The notes beneath the pieces are model-generated. The model ran no database searches. It saw nothing but the letters and a program-made list of their open reading frames with translations, and was not told the origin of the DNA. The translations under genes were made by a program, and so were the position numbers. 5,980 bases of DNA, from positions 1 through 5,980 of the forward strand of contig PWVU01000142.1 of the NCBI GenBank assembly GCA_003561715.1, read 5' to 3'. Numbering within the stretch: position 1 is the first letter of the stretch; every line of letters begins with the position of its first letter. Positions 1 through 5,038 of the stretch are shown piece by piece. This DNA comes from Candidatus Kaiserbacteria bacterium (GTDB lineage Bacteria > Patescibacteriota > Minisyncoccia > Phycocordibacterales > UBA12088).

Positions 1-37
1 GATAGAGTTGAGTTGTGATAGCTCACACTTGGACAAC

Positions 38-84
38 TGAACGGTGTGTTTGTGTGTGGTCATATACCACAAGCATACCGTTCA
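38..84. repeat. Two-tier inverted repeat (hairpin)
   Basis: Outer arms TGAACGGT (38-45) and ACCGTTCA (77-84) pair perfectly over 8 bp. Inside them TGTGGT (55-60) and ACCACA (66-71) pair over 6 bp around a CATAT loop. It lies downstream of the small minus-strand gene at 118-258 and could fold at the end of that transcript. Neither side has a T run, so it is not a typical intrinsic terminator. Its role is unknown. Confidence 0.4.
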
Positions 85-117
85 ATGGTTCAGGTTCAAA
101 ATTAAGATAGTGGGGTA

Positions 118-258
118 CTAGAACTTGTGTCGTCTGTTTCGTTCGGCCATCTCGACTGCGCGCTTTGCGTAGCCGGTAAGGTATTCCCGACCGAACGCTT
201 TTGCGGCAACTTTCGCAAAAAGCCAAGCCTGCGAAAACAAATACATGACTTTCGACAT
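118..258 (-). CDS. Small basic 46-aa protein, unknown function
   Basis: This short reading frame starts at ATG 258-256 and ends at TAG 120-118. It begins MSKVMYLFSQAWLFAKVAAK and ends ERNRRHKF. The reason to believe it is a textbook ribosome binding site, AAGGAGTG at 272-265, seven bases before the ATG, with a plausible promoter upstream. The N-terminal 25 residues alternate hydrophobic and small residues and could form an amphipathic or membrane-associating helix. The C-terminal third is rich in Arg and Lys. There is no cysteine, signal peptide cleavage site or known motif, and I do not recognise the family. It is divergent from the coiled-coil gene at 376. A longer overlapping minus-strand frame (358-23) lacks a comparable start signal and is taken as a shadow. 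The call rests on the start signal and composition only. Confidence 0.6.
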   Translation of the reverse strand: MSKVMYLFSQAWLFAKVAAKAFGREYLTGYAKRAVEMAERNRRHKF

Positions 259-303
259 GCACGTCACTCCTTAAAAACCCGGCAACAGCGCCGAGCGATA
301 CAT

Positions 304-331
304 ACAATATACGCTTTTGATTGGAAGTCAA
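304..331 (-). promoter_or_regulatory. Predicted promoter of the 46-aa gene
   Basis: On the minus strand TTGACT (331-326) is followed after 16 bases by TATTGT (309-304). This gives a good -35 and a fair -10, and predicts a leader of about 40 bases before the ATG at 258. Seen by eye only. Confidence 0.4.
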
Positions 332-346
332 TGTGTATAGTGAGCG

Positions 347-384
347 ATCATGCATCATAGTGCTATACTACCAACATGCATGAT
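347..384. repeat. 9-bp inverted repeat around the -10 of the coiled-coil gene
   Basis: ATCATGCAT (347-355) and ATGCATGAT (376-384) are exact reverse complements separated by 20 bases. The predicted -10 TATACT lies between them, and the second arm begins at the start codon. This geometry suits a repressor operator or cruciform. No candidate regulator is identified. Confidence 0.35.
364..369 (+). promoter_or_regulatory. -10 box for a leaderless transcript
   Basis: TATACT ends six bases before the ATG at 376, so transcription would begin at or next to the start codon. There is no Shine-Dalgarno sequence in between, and no convincing -35 at the usual distance. Confidence 0.4.
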
Positions 385-822
385 GAGACCACTACAACAC
401 TGCCGGGCGAGGTGGATGCCTATATCGCAAAGCTCGAGAGGGATCGAGAGGTGCTCGGTACGTTCATACGCAATACAAACAAAAGCATTTCGATACTGCT
501 CAAAATACTGGAACACTTAGCGCGCGATGACTCTGAAGAAGCAAAGGAGAGGATGGCGGAATATGCGGAACTGTTAGAAGGCTTCCGAGAAAGCAGGAGC
601 AATTTCAATGAGAGCCGACTGCAACTGCGTGGACGCATTGCAAAAGTAAAAGAAGCGCGTGTGGCACTTGCATCGCATGATGTGGAGATCGTCAAGCATG
701 CGTTTGTGGCATATATTCACTCATATACAACCAACAGCGATGAGTATGTTGCGGAATTGCAGTACTATCATAACAAAGCACACGAAGGACTTGATGATAT
801 TCTTGCAGAGCTTGAGTCATAG
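376..822 (+). CDS. Helical coiled-coil protein, unknown function
   Basis: The product is 148 aa, with no signal peptide, membrane segment or cysteine, so it is probably cytoplasmic. Residues about 11-100 are highly charged and predicted helical, rich in Glu, Lys, Arg and Leu, with heptad-like spacing that suggests a coiled coil. Residues 100-148 look like a further helical hairpin with several Tyr and His (YIHSYTTNSDEYVAELQYYH). I recognise no enzymatic motif. The start at 376 is chosen because a -10 box sits just upstream and the N-terminus is compact; no ribosome binding site is visible. The SWIM protein gene begins 13 bases after its stop, so the two are likely co-transcribed, and the coiled coil may be its partner. 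That partnership is inference from position alone. Confidence 0.75.
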   Translation: MHDETTTTLPGEVDAYIAKLERDREVLGTFIRNTNKSISILLKILEHLARDDSEEAKERMAEYAELLEGFRESRSNFNESRLQLRGRIAKVKEARVALASHDVEIVKHAFVAYIHSYTTNSDEYVAELQYYHNKAHEGLDDILAELES

Positions 823-835
823 GTCACGCACAAAT

Positions 836-1594
836 ATGACGAAGCACGCTGAGAATGAAGTACCGCACTACACCATACCTGACATTCAGATCGGAGTAGG
901 AGATCATGAGTTTCAGAAGGGGATGAAGATCCTCAAGCGAGGTGGGGTGCGCAACGTGCAAGCTGACTCGTTTGGGTGGCGCGCAGACGTTGCGGGATCC
1001 AAAGCGGGGCAGTGGTATGCTGTGTCGGTTGGCGCAAGGGCGTTTGATGACGGCGCGTGCACGTGCTATCTGGGAAAAAACGATGAGCTGTGCAAACACA
1101 TGATCGCGCTTGCGATACACGTCGTGCGCGAGTATCGACCGGAGGGAGCGGCTGTGCTTGCACAGCCGCTTGATCATGCGGTATGTTCGGGTGAGATTCG
1201 TGCTATCACTGAAGACGAGGCGAAGAACGCAAAGAGCGCCGTCACTGCGGCGCTTCGGCACATCAAACCCTACGACGGACCGTCGCGGACGTGGTTTCGC
1301 TATCAAGATTCTCTCACGCGCGGATGTCGGCTTGTGCTTCTTGCTGTCTCAGAACTTCCTATATGCGAGCGATCGGTTGATATCGTTATCGACATCTTGA
1401 AACGGCTCGATCGCAAGCTTATGGGTGGCGTGGACGACTCAGATGGTACTGTGGGAGCGTGTATGGAAGAGCTTGTTGAACTCCTCAATCTGTTCTCGGA
1501 CATGCATCCACCACTCATTCCGCATATCAACAAGAAACTTCCCGAGGGCGAAGTGTTTGACTGGCAAACGGGATACCAACATCGGCGTGAGTAG
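836..1594 (+). CDS. SWIM zinc-finger domain protein
   Basis: The product is 252 aa. A CxCx8CxH motif at residues 75-88 (C75, C77, C86, H88, sequence CTCYLGKNDELCKH) matches the SWIM zinc finger. That finger is known for binding DNA or protein in bacterial SWI2/SNF2 partners and MuDR-type proteins. The preceding stretch (residues 31-72, with QWYAVSVGARAF) fits the beta-strand lead-in often seen before SWIM motifs. The remainder (about 130-252) is helical with no recognised domain and no catalytic motif. ATG 836 is chosen because an upstream in-frame ATG (659) would overlap the preceding gene by over 160 bases and encode low-quality sequence. Only a weak AGG lies upstream. It probably forms an operon with the coiled-coil gene. 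A DNA-binding or protein-interaction role is likely; the exact job is unknown. Confidence 0.8.
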   Translation: MTKHAENEVPHYTIPDIQIGVGDHEFQKGMKILKRGGVRNVQADSFGWRADVAGSKAGQWYAVSVGARAFDDGACTCYLGKNDELCKHMIALAIHVVREYRPEGAAVLAQPLDHAVCSGEIRAITEDEAKNAKSAVTAALRHIKPYDGPSRTWFRYQDSLTRGCRLVLLAVSELPICERSVDIVIDILKRLDRKLMGGVDDSDGTVGACMEELVELLNLFSDMHPPLIPHINKKLPEGEVFDWQTGYQHRRE

Positions 1595-1616
1595 CAGGGT
1601 ATCCACGCTTTTGTGA

Positions 1617-1730
1617 TCAATTGCACTGCAAACGCTCAATAATGAACTCACTTGCTTCCACACCCATCTCCGGTGTAAAGACATGCCCAATGCGAGGGTA
1701 TATGGATGAGCGAACAAGATTCCCAGTATG
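1617..1730 (-). pseudogene. Possible C-terminal remnant of an alpha/beta hydrolase
   Basis: A minus-strand frame closed by a stop at 1733-1731 and ending at TGA 1619-1617 reads ...SSIYPRIGHVFTPEM, then EASEFIIERLQCN. This resembles the end of dienelactone-hydrolase-like alpha/beta hydrolases, where the catalytic His lies in a GH(x)FTPEM-type segment followed by a final helix. There is no start codon or upstream hydrolase sequence in any frame before the plus-strand CPBP gene. If real, it is a decayed gene tail. Since the match is short, chance resemblance is possible. Confidence 0.35.
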
Positions 1731-1777
1731 CTATTTCTATACATCGATTTTTAGTAGTTCCATGCACATCTACTGAA

Positions 1778-1783
1778 TATACA
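1778..1783 (+). promoter_or_regulatory. -10 box for the CPBP protease gene
   Basis: TATACA ends seven bases before ATG 1791, which again predicts a leaderless or nearly leaderless message. No Shine-Dalgarno or clear -35 is visible. Confidence 0.3.
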
Positions 1784-1790
1784 CACTTAT

Positions 1791-2345
1791 ATGCACTTCA
1801 GACCCTACACCATTGCACTGGCGGTCATATATTCGCTGTTACTACCAATCGTTTATTTCTTTGACCCCTCACTATTCGACTACAGCGTACGTGCGGAGTA
1901 TCTTCCGATCGCTGTGGCGATCCTGTTCGCTTCCGCATTGAGTCTGTATGTCGCATGCAGAGTAATGCGGGATACAACGACTCAAGCACGAAGCAGACCG
2001 AGCGTGCGATCAATAGCGTTGGCGCTTGGATACATCGCAATGATCAGCATCGCGGAGGAGCTGCTTTTTCGCGGTATCATCCAAGGATACTTTCAGACGG
2101 TGATCGCAAATACGGTCTTGGTCGTGTTGTTCTCCTCTTTGCTATTCGGTGTTGCGCATCTGCCAAATGACGCCAAGGGAATTCATCCTTTGCGCTGGAA
2201 TTGGCGCTTGGCGGGAATAGCTTTCCTCGGCGGCATTCCACTTGGCGCCCTCTACGCTTTGACGGGGAGTCTATTGTTCCCGATACTGCTGCACGCAATC
2301 TTCCTGTTGATATTAAAATTCACTACTCCACAATTCTTTCAATAG
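1791..2345 (+). CDS. CPBP family intramembrane metalloprotease
   Basis: The product is a 184-aa membrane protein of the CPBP (Abi/CAAX-protease-like) family, relatives of eukaryotic Rce1, which cleave peptide bonds inside the membrane. The first motif is EELLFRG at residues 89-95 (E89, E90, R94). The second is FGVAH at 119-123 (H123). The third is the histidine of LLHAIF at H168, although the Asn/Asp often found four residues later is Leu here. Hydrophobic segments lie near residues 5-23, 37-57, 74-88, 103-121, 140-158 and 160-177. The length is at the short end for the family. Bacterial members are variously linked to bacteriocin immunity, signalling or protein maturation; the neighbours here do not reveal which. 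It faces the trehalase gene tail to tail. Confidence 0.87.
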   Translation: MHFRPYTIALAVIYSLLLPIVYFFDPSLFDYSVRAEYLPIAVAILFASALSLYVACRVMRDTTTQARSRPSVRSIALALGYIAMISIAEELLFRGIIQGYFQTVIANTVLVVLFSSLLFGVAHLPNDAKGIHPLRWNWRLAGIAFLGGIPLGALYALTGSLLFPILLHAIFLLILKFTTPQFFQ

Positions 2346-2372
2346 GTGTTGGCGTTGCATTAATTAGATTGA

Positions 2373-2398
2373 TTCGCACGTACTTCGAATAGTGCGAA
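2373..2398. terminator. Hairpin between convergent genes
   Basis: TTCGCAC (2373-2379) and GTGCGAA (2392-2398) form a perfect 7-bp stem with a 12-base loop, in the 88-base gap between the ends of the CPBP and trehalase genes. The position suits a two-way terminator, but there is no T run on either side, so its strength is doubtful. Confidence 0.35.
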
Positions 2399-2433
2399 CG
2401 AACTCACTGTTAGTTGCCTGTTTGCTCGGAAAA

Positions 2434-4155
2434 TCACTTGGCTGTATGAGCCGGTTCGAATTCCTCGTCCTCTTCTTCGGCATTGTGCTCTTCATGAAGA
2501 GATTGGTCTGAGGCATCGGCGCTCGACTCTTCTTCTTGTTCGTCTTCCTCATCATCCTCATCGCTCGTATTGATATGGTATTTGTTCATTAAGGTAATCA
2601 AGACGCCATTAGTCCATCCGAAGCCATGCTGAAGGGTGTATTCGCCACCGGAAGCAAGTGTGTCGATATCTTCAACATTGTACTTTTCAAACAAAAGCCC
2701 GGTCTTCTCATAGAGCGAAAGATTGAGTGAGCACCACCTGCGCGCGACTTCTTCCGCCAACTCACTTGCGCCGTAGCGCTCAAGTCCCATGACCGTGATG
2801 TATTGAAGTGGTGCCCAGCCGTTGGGTGCGTCCCACTGTTCTCCGGTATTTTTCATACTCACAACGACACCGCCGGGGCGCAAGAAGGTATGCTCGATCA
2901 TCTCAACCATACGTGGCGCTTGTTCGGGTGAAGCAATACCGCCATATAATGCAAACGCACCCGCGATCGTACATTGGGTGCTTAGTGTTTGCTCCGCAAG
3001 ATCATAATCGTAGTACCAACCATCTTCTTCATGCCAAAAGAAATCTTGCAGTGCCTCTCGTCGCTGTTGTGCAAGATCGTTGTACTTCTCGGAAAGAGTG
3101 AATCGTTTTTGACGCTGGTAGATACGCGCAAGAATCTCTTCGGTATGGAGTAAAAAAACATTCAGATCGATCGGCACAATGTCGATCGTACGTATCGTGC
3201 TCAGATCACCGCCCTCGGCAAACCATCGCGAGCTGAAATCCCATCCCGACTCCGCACCTGCGCGCATGTTACGATAGTATGTTGCAGACTCATCCATAGT
3301 ACGCCCGATCTCAAGGTCTTCCCGAAAGGATTCTTCGCGCGGTGAGATCGATTCATCCCAGTAGCGGTTCAGTATAGTATCGTCCGGCATGCGTACCACA
3401 TGTTCTGAGGCATTGATGGTGCCATTAGCAAAAAGAGGGGCTTTGGCACCACGCATCCAATACGCATACTCACGGTATATCAGTCGCGCATATGTATCCA
3501 ATTCTTGCTCGCCTTTTACTTCAGCCAAAAGTTCAACCATGTGCGCAAAGACAGGTGGTTGCGAGCGAGTAAGGTAGTACGTGCGATTACCGTTTGGAAT
3601 GAAGCCGTATGTTTCAATGATGTGAGCGAAATTTTTTACCATTGCTTCCATAAGATCGGCGCGATTGCTCTCACGCAAGCCGAACATAGTAAAGTATGAG
3701 TCCCAGTAGTAGATCTCGCGAAAGCGACCACCCGGTACAATATAGCGGTGGGGAAGTGCCAATAGTGAAGAATACGGTTTTGCCTGATCGGCTTCGCGGG
3801 TGAGCACATTCCACATTGCGTCGATATACGCACGAACCTGAATCGCCGTATTGTCATCCCGACTGATCGGTTCCGGTTCTTTGATCGGGTCGGGCATGAC
3901 AAAGTTGTCACGCACAAATCGTGAGAGATCCAATTGGGCACTGTAGCTCTTATGATACTGCTTTTTAATTTTGCTCGGTGCCTTTTTGGGAATGGTGTCT
4001 ACGAATGTCTTGCTGTCCTTGAACGTATGTGAGATCTGGATCACATCAAAGATCGATCCGAAATGTTGGCGAGGGGAGAGGGGGCGATCAGGTACCGAGA
4101 GAAACTCGGGCCAGTAGGGGGATCGTTTCAGTTTTGTAAACCATTTTTTGAACAT
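2434..4155 (-). CDS. Trehalase, GH37, cytoplasmic type
   Basis: The product is 573 aa and would hydrolyse alpha,alpha-trehalose to two glucose molecules (glycoside hydrolase family 37, inverting). Both family signatures are present: PGGRFREIYYWDSYF at residues 141-155 and QWDAPNGWAP at 440-449. The general acid is D306 in GWDFSSRW and the catalytic base is E490 in LLFEKYN. The SGGEYTLQHGFGWTNG segment (502-517) covers the conserved loop over the active site. The N-terminus (FGSIFDVIQ...DSKTFVDTIPK, 32-57) is standard for the family. There is no signal peptide, so it acts in the cytoplasm like TreF. Residues 531-568 form a strongly acidic tail rich in Asp, Glu and Ser, which is not part of the catalytic core. 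ATG 4155 is chosen because it keeps the full family N-terminus. No transporter or trehalose kinase gene lies next to it. Confidence 0.96.
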   Translation of the reverse strand: MFKKWFTKLKRSPYWPEFLSVPDRPLSPRQHFGSIFDVIQISHTFKDSKTFVDTIPKKAPSKIKKQYHKSYSAQLDLSRFVRDNFVMPDPIKEPEPISRDDNTAIQVRAYIDAMWNVLTREADQAKPYSSLLALPHRYIVPGGRFREIYYWDSYFTMFGLRESNRADLMEAMVKNFAHIIETYGFIPNGNRTYYLTRSQPPVFAHMVELLAEVKGEQELDTYARLIYREYAYWMRGAKAPLFANGTINASEHVVRMPDDTILNRYWDESISPREESFREDLEIGRTMDESATYYRNMRAGAESGWDFSSRWFAEGGDLSTIRTIDIVPIDLNVFLLHTEEILARIYQRQKRFTLSEKYNDLAQQRREALQDFFWHEEDGWYYDYDLAEQTLSTQCTIAGAFALYGGIASPEQAPRMVEMIEHTFLRPGGVVVSMKNTGEQWDAPNGWAPLQYITVMGLERYGASELAEEVARRWCSLNLSLYEKTGLLFEKYNVEDIDTLASGGEYTLQHGFGWTNGVLITLMNKYHINTSDEDDEEDEQEEESSADASDQSLHEEHNAEEEDEEFEPAHTAK

Positions 4156-4188
4156 ATCGCCAATCGCATCATTTCACTGCCAGTATGC

Positions 4189-4194
4189 AGTATA
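4189..4194 (-). promoter_or_regulatory. -10 box upstream of the trehalase gene
   Basis: TATACT on the minus strand predicts a transcript start about 25-30 bases before the ATG at 4155. No Shine-Dalgarno sequence lies between, and no good -35 is seen. Confidence 0.35.
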
Positions 4195-4242
4195 TCCTTG
4201 ATCTATCCGATCTGTAACCGGTGGAAAAGTCTACTACAATAC

Positions 4243-4518
4243 ACGCCTCACGAGGAGGCGTTCCATACCATACGTTGTACATGACGCTGCATAGCGGGGA
4301 TACTTTCACTACCACAGCGTCTCCTCACGGGCTCACCTTCCCGTTGGTCAGGTTTGACATCGCTCCGGCTTCCACACGCTTAAAGCCTGTCAATTGCCAG
4401 TAGATTAAACCAGTGGTCACAACTCACTAAGCATATTGCTCCAGGTATTCGCAATATGCAAAGTGGTTTCGACCCCAGCTCGCGGTTGTGTGTGACTGAC
4501 GTCGACACACAACACCGC
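4243..4518 (-). ncRNA. Candidate structured non-coding RNA, family not recognised
   Basis: No credible protein is encoded here, but six hairpins follow one another: 4482-4518 (8 perfect bp plus flanking stems), 4415-4474 (9-bp core 4431-4439/4451-4459 with an extended base), 4354-4393 (6 + 5 bp with a 7-base bulge), 4327-4344 (5 bp), 4283-4321 (7 bp core) and 4243-4261 (7 bp). Several stems extend only on the minus strand, through G.U pairs at 4290/4314, 4291/4313, 4295/4308, 4372/4382 and 4419/4470; on the plus strand these are C/A mismatches. Hence the minus strand is preferred. The region lies between tRNA-Ala and trehalase on that strand, so it could be an independent RNA or a leader of trehalase. 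I looked for tmRNA, RNase P, SRP and 6S hallmarks and did not find them. No clear promoter is visible for it. A plus-strand transcript from TACAAT (4235-4240) to the terminator at 4527-4570 remains possible. Confidence 0.45.
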
Positions 4519-4526
4519 TGCGCTTT

Positions 4527-4570
4527 CCACAGCTAAAAAACAGCACTCAGGTGCTGATTTTTAGCTGTGG
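4527..4570. terminator. Bidirectional intrinsic terminator
   Basis: CCACAGCTAAAAA (4527-4539) pairs with TTTTTAGCTGTGG (4558-4570). CAGCAC (4541-4546) pairs with GTGCTG (4551-4556) around a TCAG loop, with a single A/A mismatch (4540/4557). Read on the minus strand, the 6-bp GC-containing stem is followed by six Ts, just after tRNA-Ala. Read on the plus strand it is followed by A then five Ts. The outer stem includes the last bases of the tRNA-Ala 3' end. Confidence 0.85.
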
Positions 4571-4640
4571 ACCCTAGCGGAGTTGAACCGCTGACCTCCG
4601 GAGTGCAAAACCGGCGCTCTACCAACTGAGCTAAGGGCCC
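4568..4640 (-). tRNA. tRNA-Ala(UGC)
   Basis: This is a complete 73-base cloverleaf read from 4640 to 4568. The acceptor GGGCCCT pairs with AGGGTCC and includes the G3.U70 pair that marks alanine tRNAs. The D arm is GCTC/GAGC with an AGTTGGTA loop. The anticodon loop TTTGCAC carries UGC. The T arm is AGCGG/CCGCT, and the discriminator is A. The 3' CCA is not encoded (ACAG follows). One oddity is a U31-U39 mismatch closing the anticodon stem. The terminator begins immediately downstream. Confidence 0.95.
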
Positions 4641-4678
4641 AATGTCACATAAGAGTATGTGTGCATCAAGCGGAAGAT

Positions 4679-4707
4679 ATGATACGATACTTTCGCGCAA
4701 AGGGCAA
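4679..4707 (-). promoter_or_regulatory. Predicted promoter of tRNA-Ala
   Basis: On the minus strand TTGCCC (4707-4702) is followed after exactly 17 bases by TATCAT (4684-4679). This predicts a start near 4672 and a leader of about 30 bases before the tRNA. On the plus strand the overlapping TATGAT (4678-4683) could serve tRNA-Pro(CGG), so the two tRNAs may share a divergent promoter zone. Confidence 0.5.
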
Positions 4708-4731
4708 GGTACTTCACGGCGTTCTACGTTT

Positions 4732-4802
4732 CGGGGTATAGTACAGTGGTAGTATACACGCTTCGGGTGCGTGAGACTCCAGTTCGATTCTGGGTACCCC
4801 GA
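4732..4802 (+). tRNA. tRNA-Pro(CGG)
   Basis: This is a complete 71-base cloverleaf. The acceptor CGGGGTA pairs with TACCCCG, giving C1-G72 with discriminator A73, as in bacterial proline tRNAs. The D stem GTAC/GTAT holds an AGTGGTA loop. The anticodon stem CACGC/GCGTG holds TTCGGGT with anticodon CGG, reading CCG codons. The variable loop is AGAC and the T arm is TCCAG/CTGGG around TTCGATT. CCA is not encoded. It shares layout and length with the tRNA-Pro(GGG) downstream, so the two are probably duplicates. Confidence 0.93.
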
Positions 4803-4826
4803 CATAGCTTCAGAGAAGAGATACTA

Positions 4827-4864
4827 CGGGCGGGAGTCAAGTGGTAGTATATATCCATGTTGGG
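4827..4864 (+). pseudogene. 5' part of an interrupted proline-like tRNA
   Basis: By alignment to the intact proline tRNAs: acceptor CGGGCGG (4827-4833), GA, D stem GTCA (4836-4839), the identical D loop AGTGGTA (4840-4846), GTAT (4847-4850), then TATCC (4852-4856) as anticodon-stem 5' strand and ATGTTGG as loop. No variable loop or T arm follows. The matching 3' part appears at 5038-5071. The D stem pairs poorly (two mismatches), so this looks decayed. The loop reads GUU in the strict register, or UGG if shifted by two bases. Confidence 0.55.
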
Positions 4865-4883
4865 AAGAATGTTTTGGTCGGGA

Positions 4884-4920
4884 CGGACTATAGTAAGTGG
4901 TAGTATATGTCCGTGCGGGG
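4884..4920 (+). pseudogene. Second 5' tRNA-Pro-like fragment
   Basis: CGGACTA, TA, GTA, then AGTGGTA and GTAT (4896-4906), followed by TGTCC and GTGCGGG, match the 5' half of the proline tRNAs. No 3' half of its own is found. The fragment also folds as a simple hairpin, CGGACTATA (4884-4892) with TATATGTCCG (4904-4913), one base bulged. Its end runs into the left arm of the inverted repeat around tRNA-Pro(GGG). Confidence 0.5.
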
Positions 4921-5018
4921 AAGATCGCTGAGTCGGGCTGTAGTATAGTGGTAGTATATGCCCATGGGGTGGGTAAGACCCGAGTTCGATTCTCGGCAGC
5001 CCGACTCAGCGATCTTCC
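4919..5018. repeat. Perfect 22-bp inverted repeat enclosing tRNA-Pro(GGG)
   Basis: Bases 4919-4940 are the exact reverse complement of 4997-5018. The inner 7 bp are the tRNA acceptor stem. The outer 15 bp (4919-4933 with 5004-5018) extend that stem without a gap, so the discriminator base A5004 is paired in the precursor. Pairing stops at 4918/5019. Confidence 0.95.
4934..5004 (+). tRNA. tRNA-Pro(GGG)
   Basis: This is a complete 71-base cloverleaf. The acceptor CGGGCTG pairs with CAGCCCG, giving C1-G72 with A73. The D arm is GTAT/GTAT (two G.U-type end pairs) with an AGTGGTA loop. The anticodon stem TGCCC/GGGTA holds ATGGGGT with anticodon GGG, reading CCC and CCU codons. The variable loop is AGAC and the T arm is CCGAG/CTCGG around TTCGATT. 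CCA is not encoded. It is embedded in a long inverted repeat and flanked by tRNA fragments, so its precursor is unusual, but every cloverleaf element looks functional. Confidence 0.92.
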
Positions 5019-5038
5019 AAAAGTTCGGCTGACTTTTG
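5018..5038 (+). repeat. Hairpin after the tRNA-Pro(GGG) inverted repeat
   Basis: CAAAAGT (5018-5024) pairs with ACTTTTG (5032-5038) around TCGGCTG. It directly abuts the large inverted repeat and precedes the 3' tRNA fragment. Weak as a terminator, since only four Ts lie in the right arm. Confidence 0.5.

Noticed and set aside
23..358. 111-residue minus-strand reading frame
   Set aside because: It overlaps the 46-aa gene in another frame and lacks a ribosome binding site and family resemblance.
659..835. Upstream extension of the SWIM protein frame to ATG 659
   Set aside because: It lies inside the coiled-coil gene in another frame, has unlikely composition and no start signal; ATG 836 fits the operon spacing.
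4340..4390. GGTCAGG stretch, resembling the SRP RNA core
   Set aside because: The paired GGAAGCA-type partner strand is missing and the bases fold into a different bulged hairpin.
4460..4480. GTGGTTTCGACCCC, which resembles the 5' end of tmRNA
   Set aside because: No tag-peptide frame, no matching 3' tRNA-like end, and the surrounding bases pair into local hairpins instead.
4240..4520. Group I or group II intron
   Set aside because: The purine-rich joints recall large ribozymes, but I could not find a domain V-like hairpin or the conserved P7-type core, and the stretch is short.
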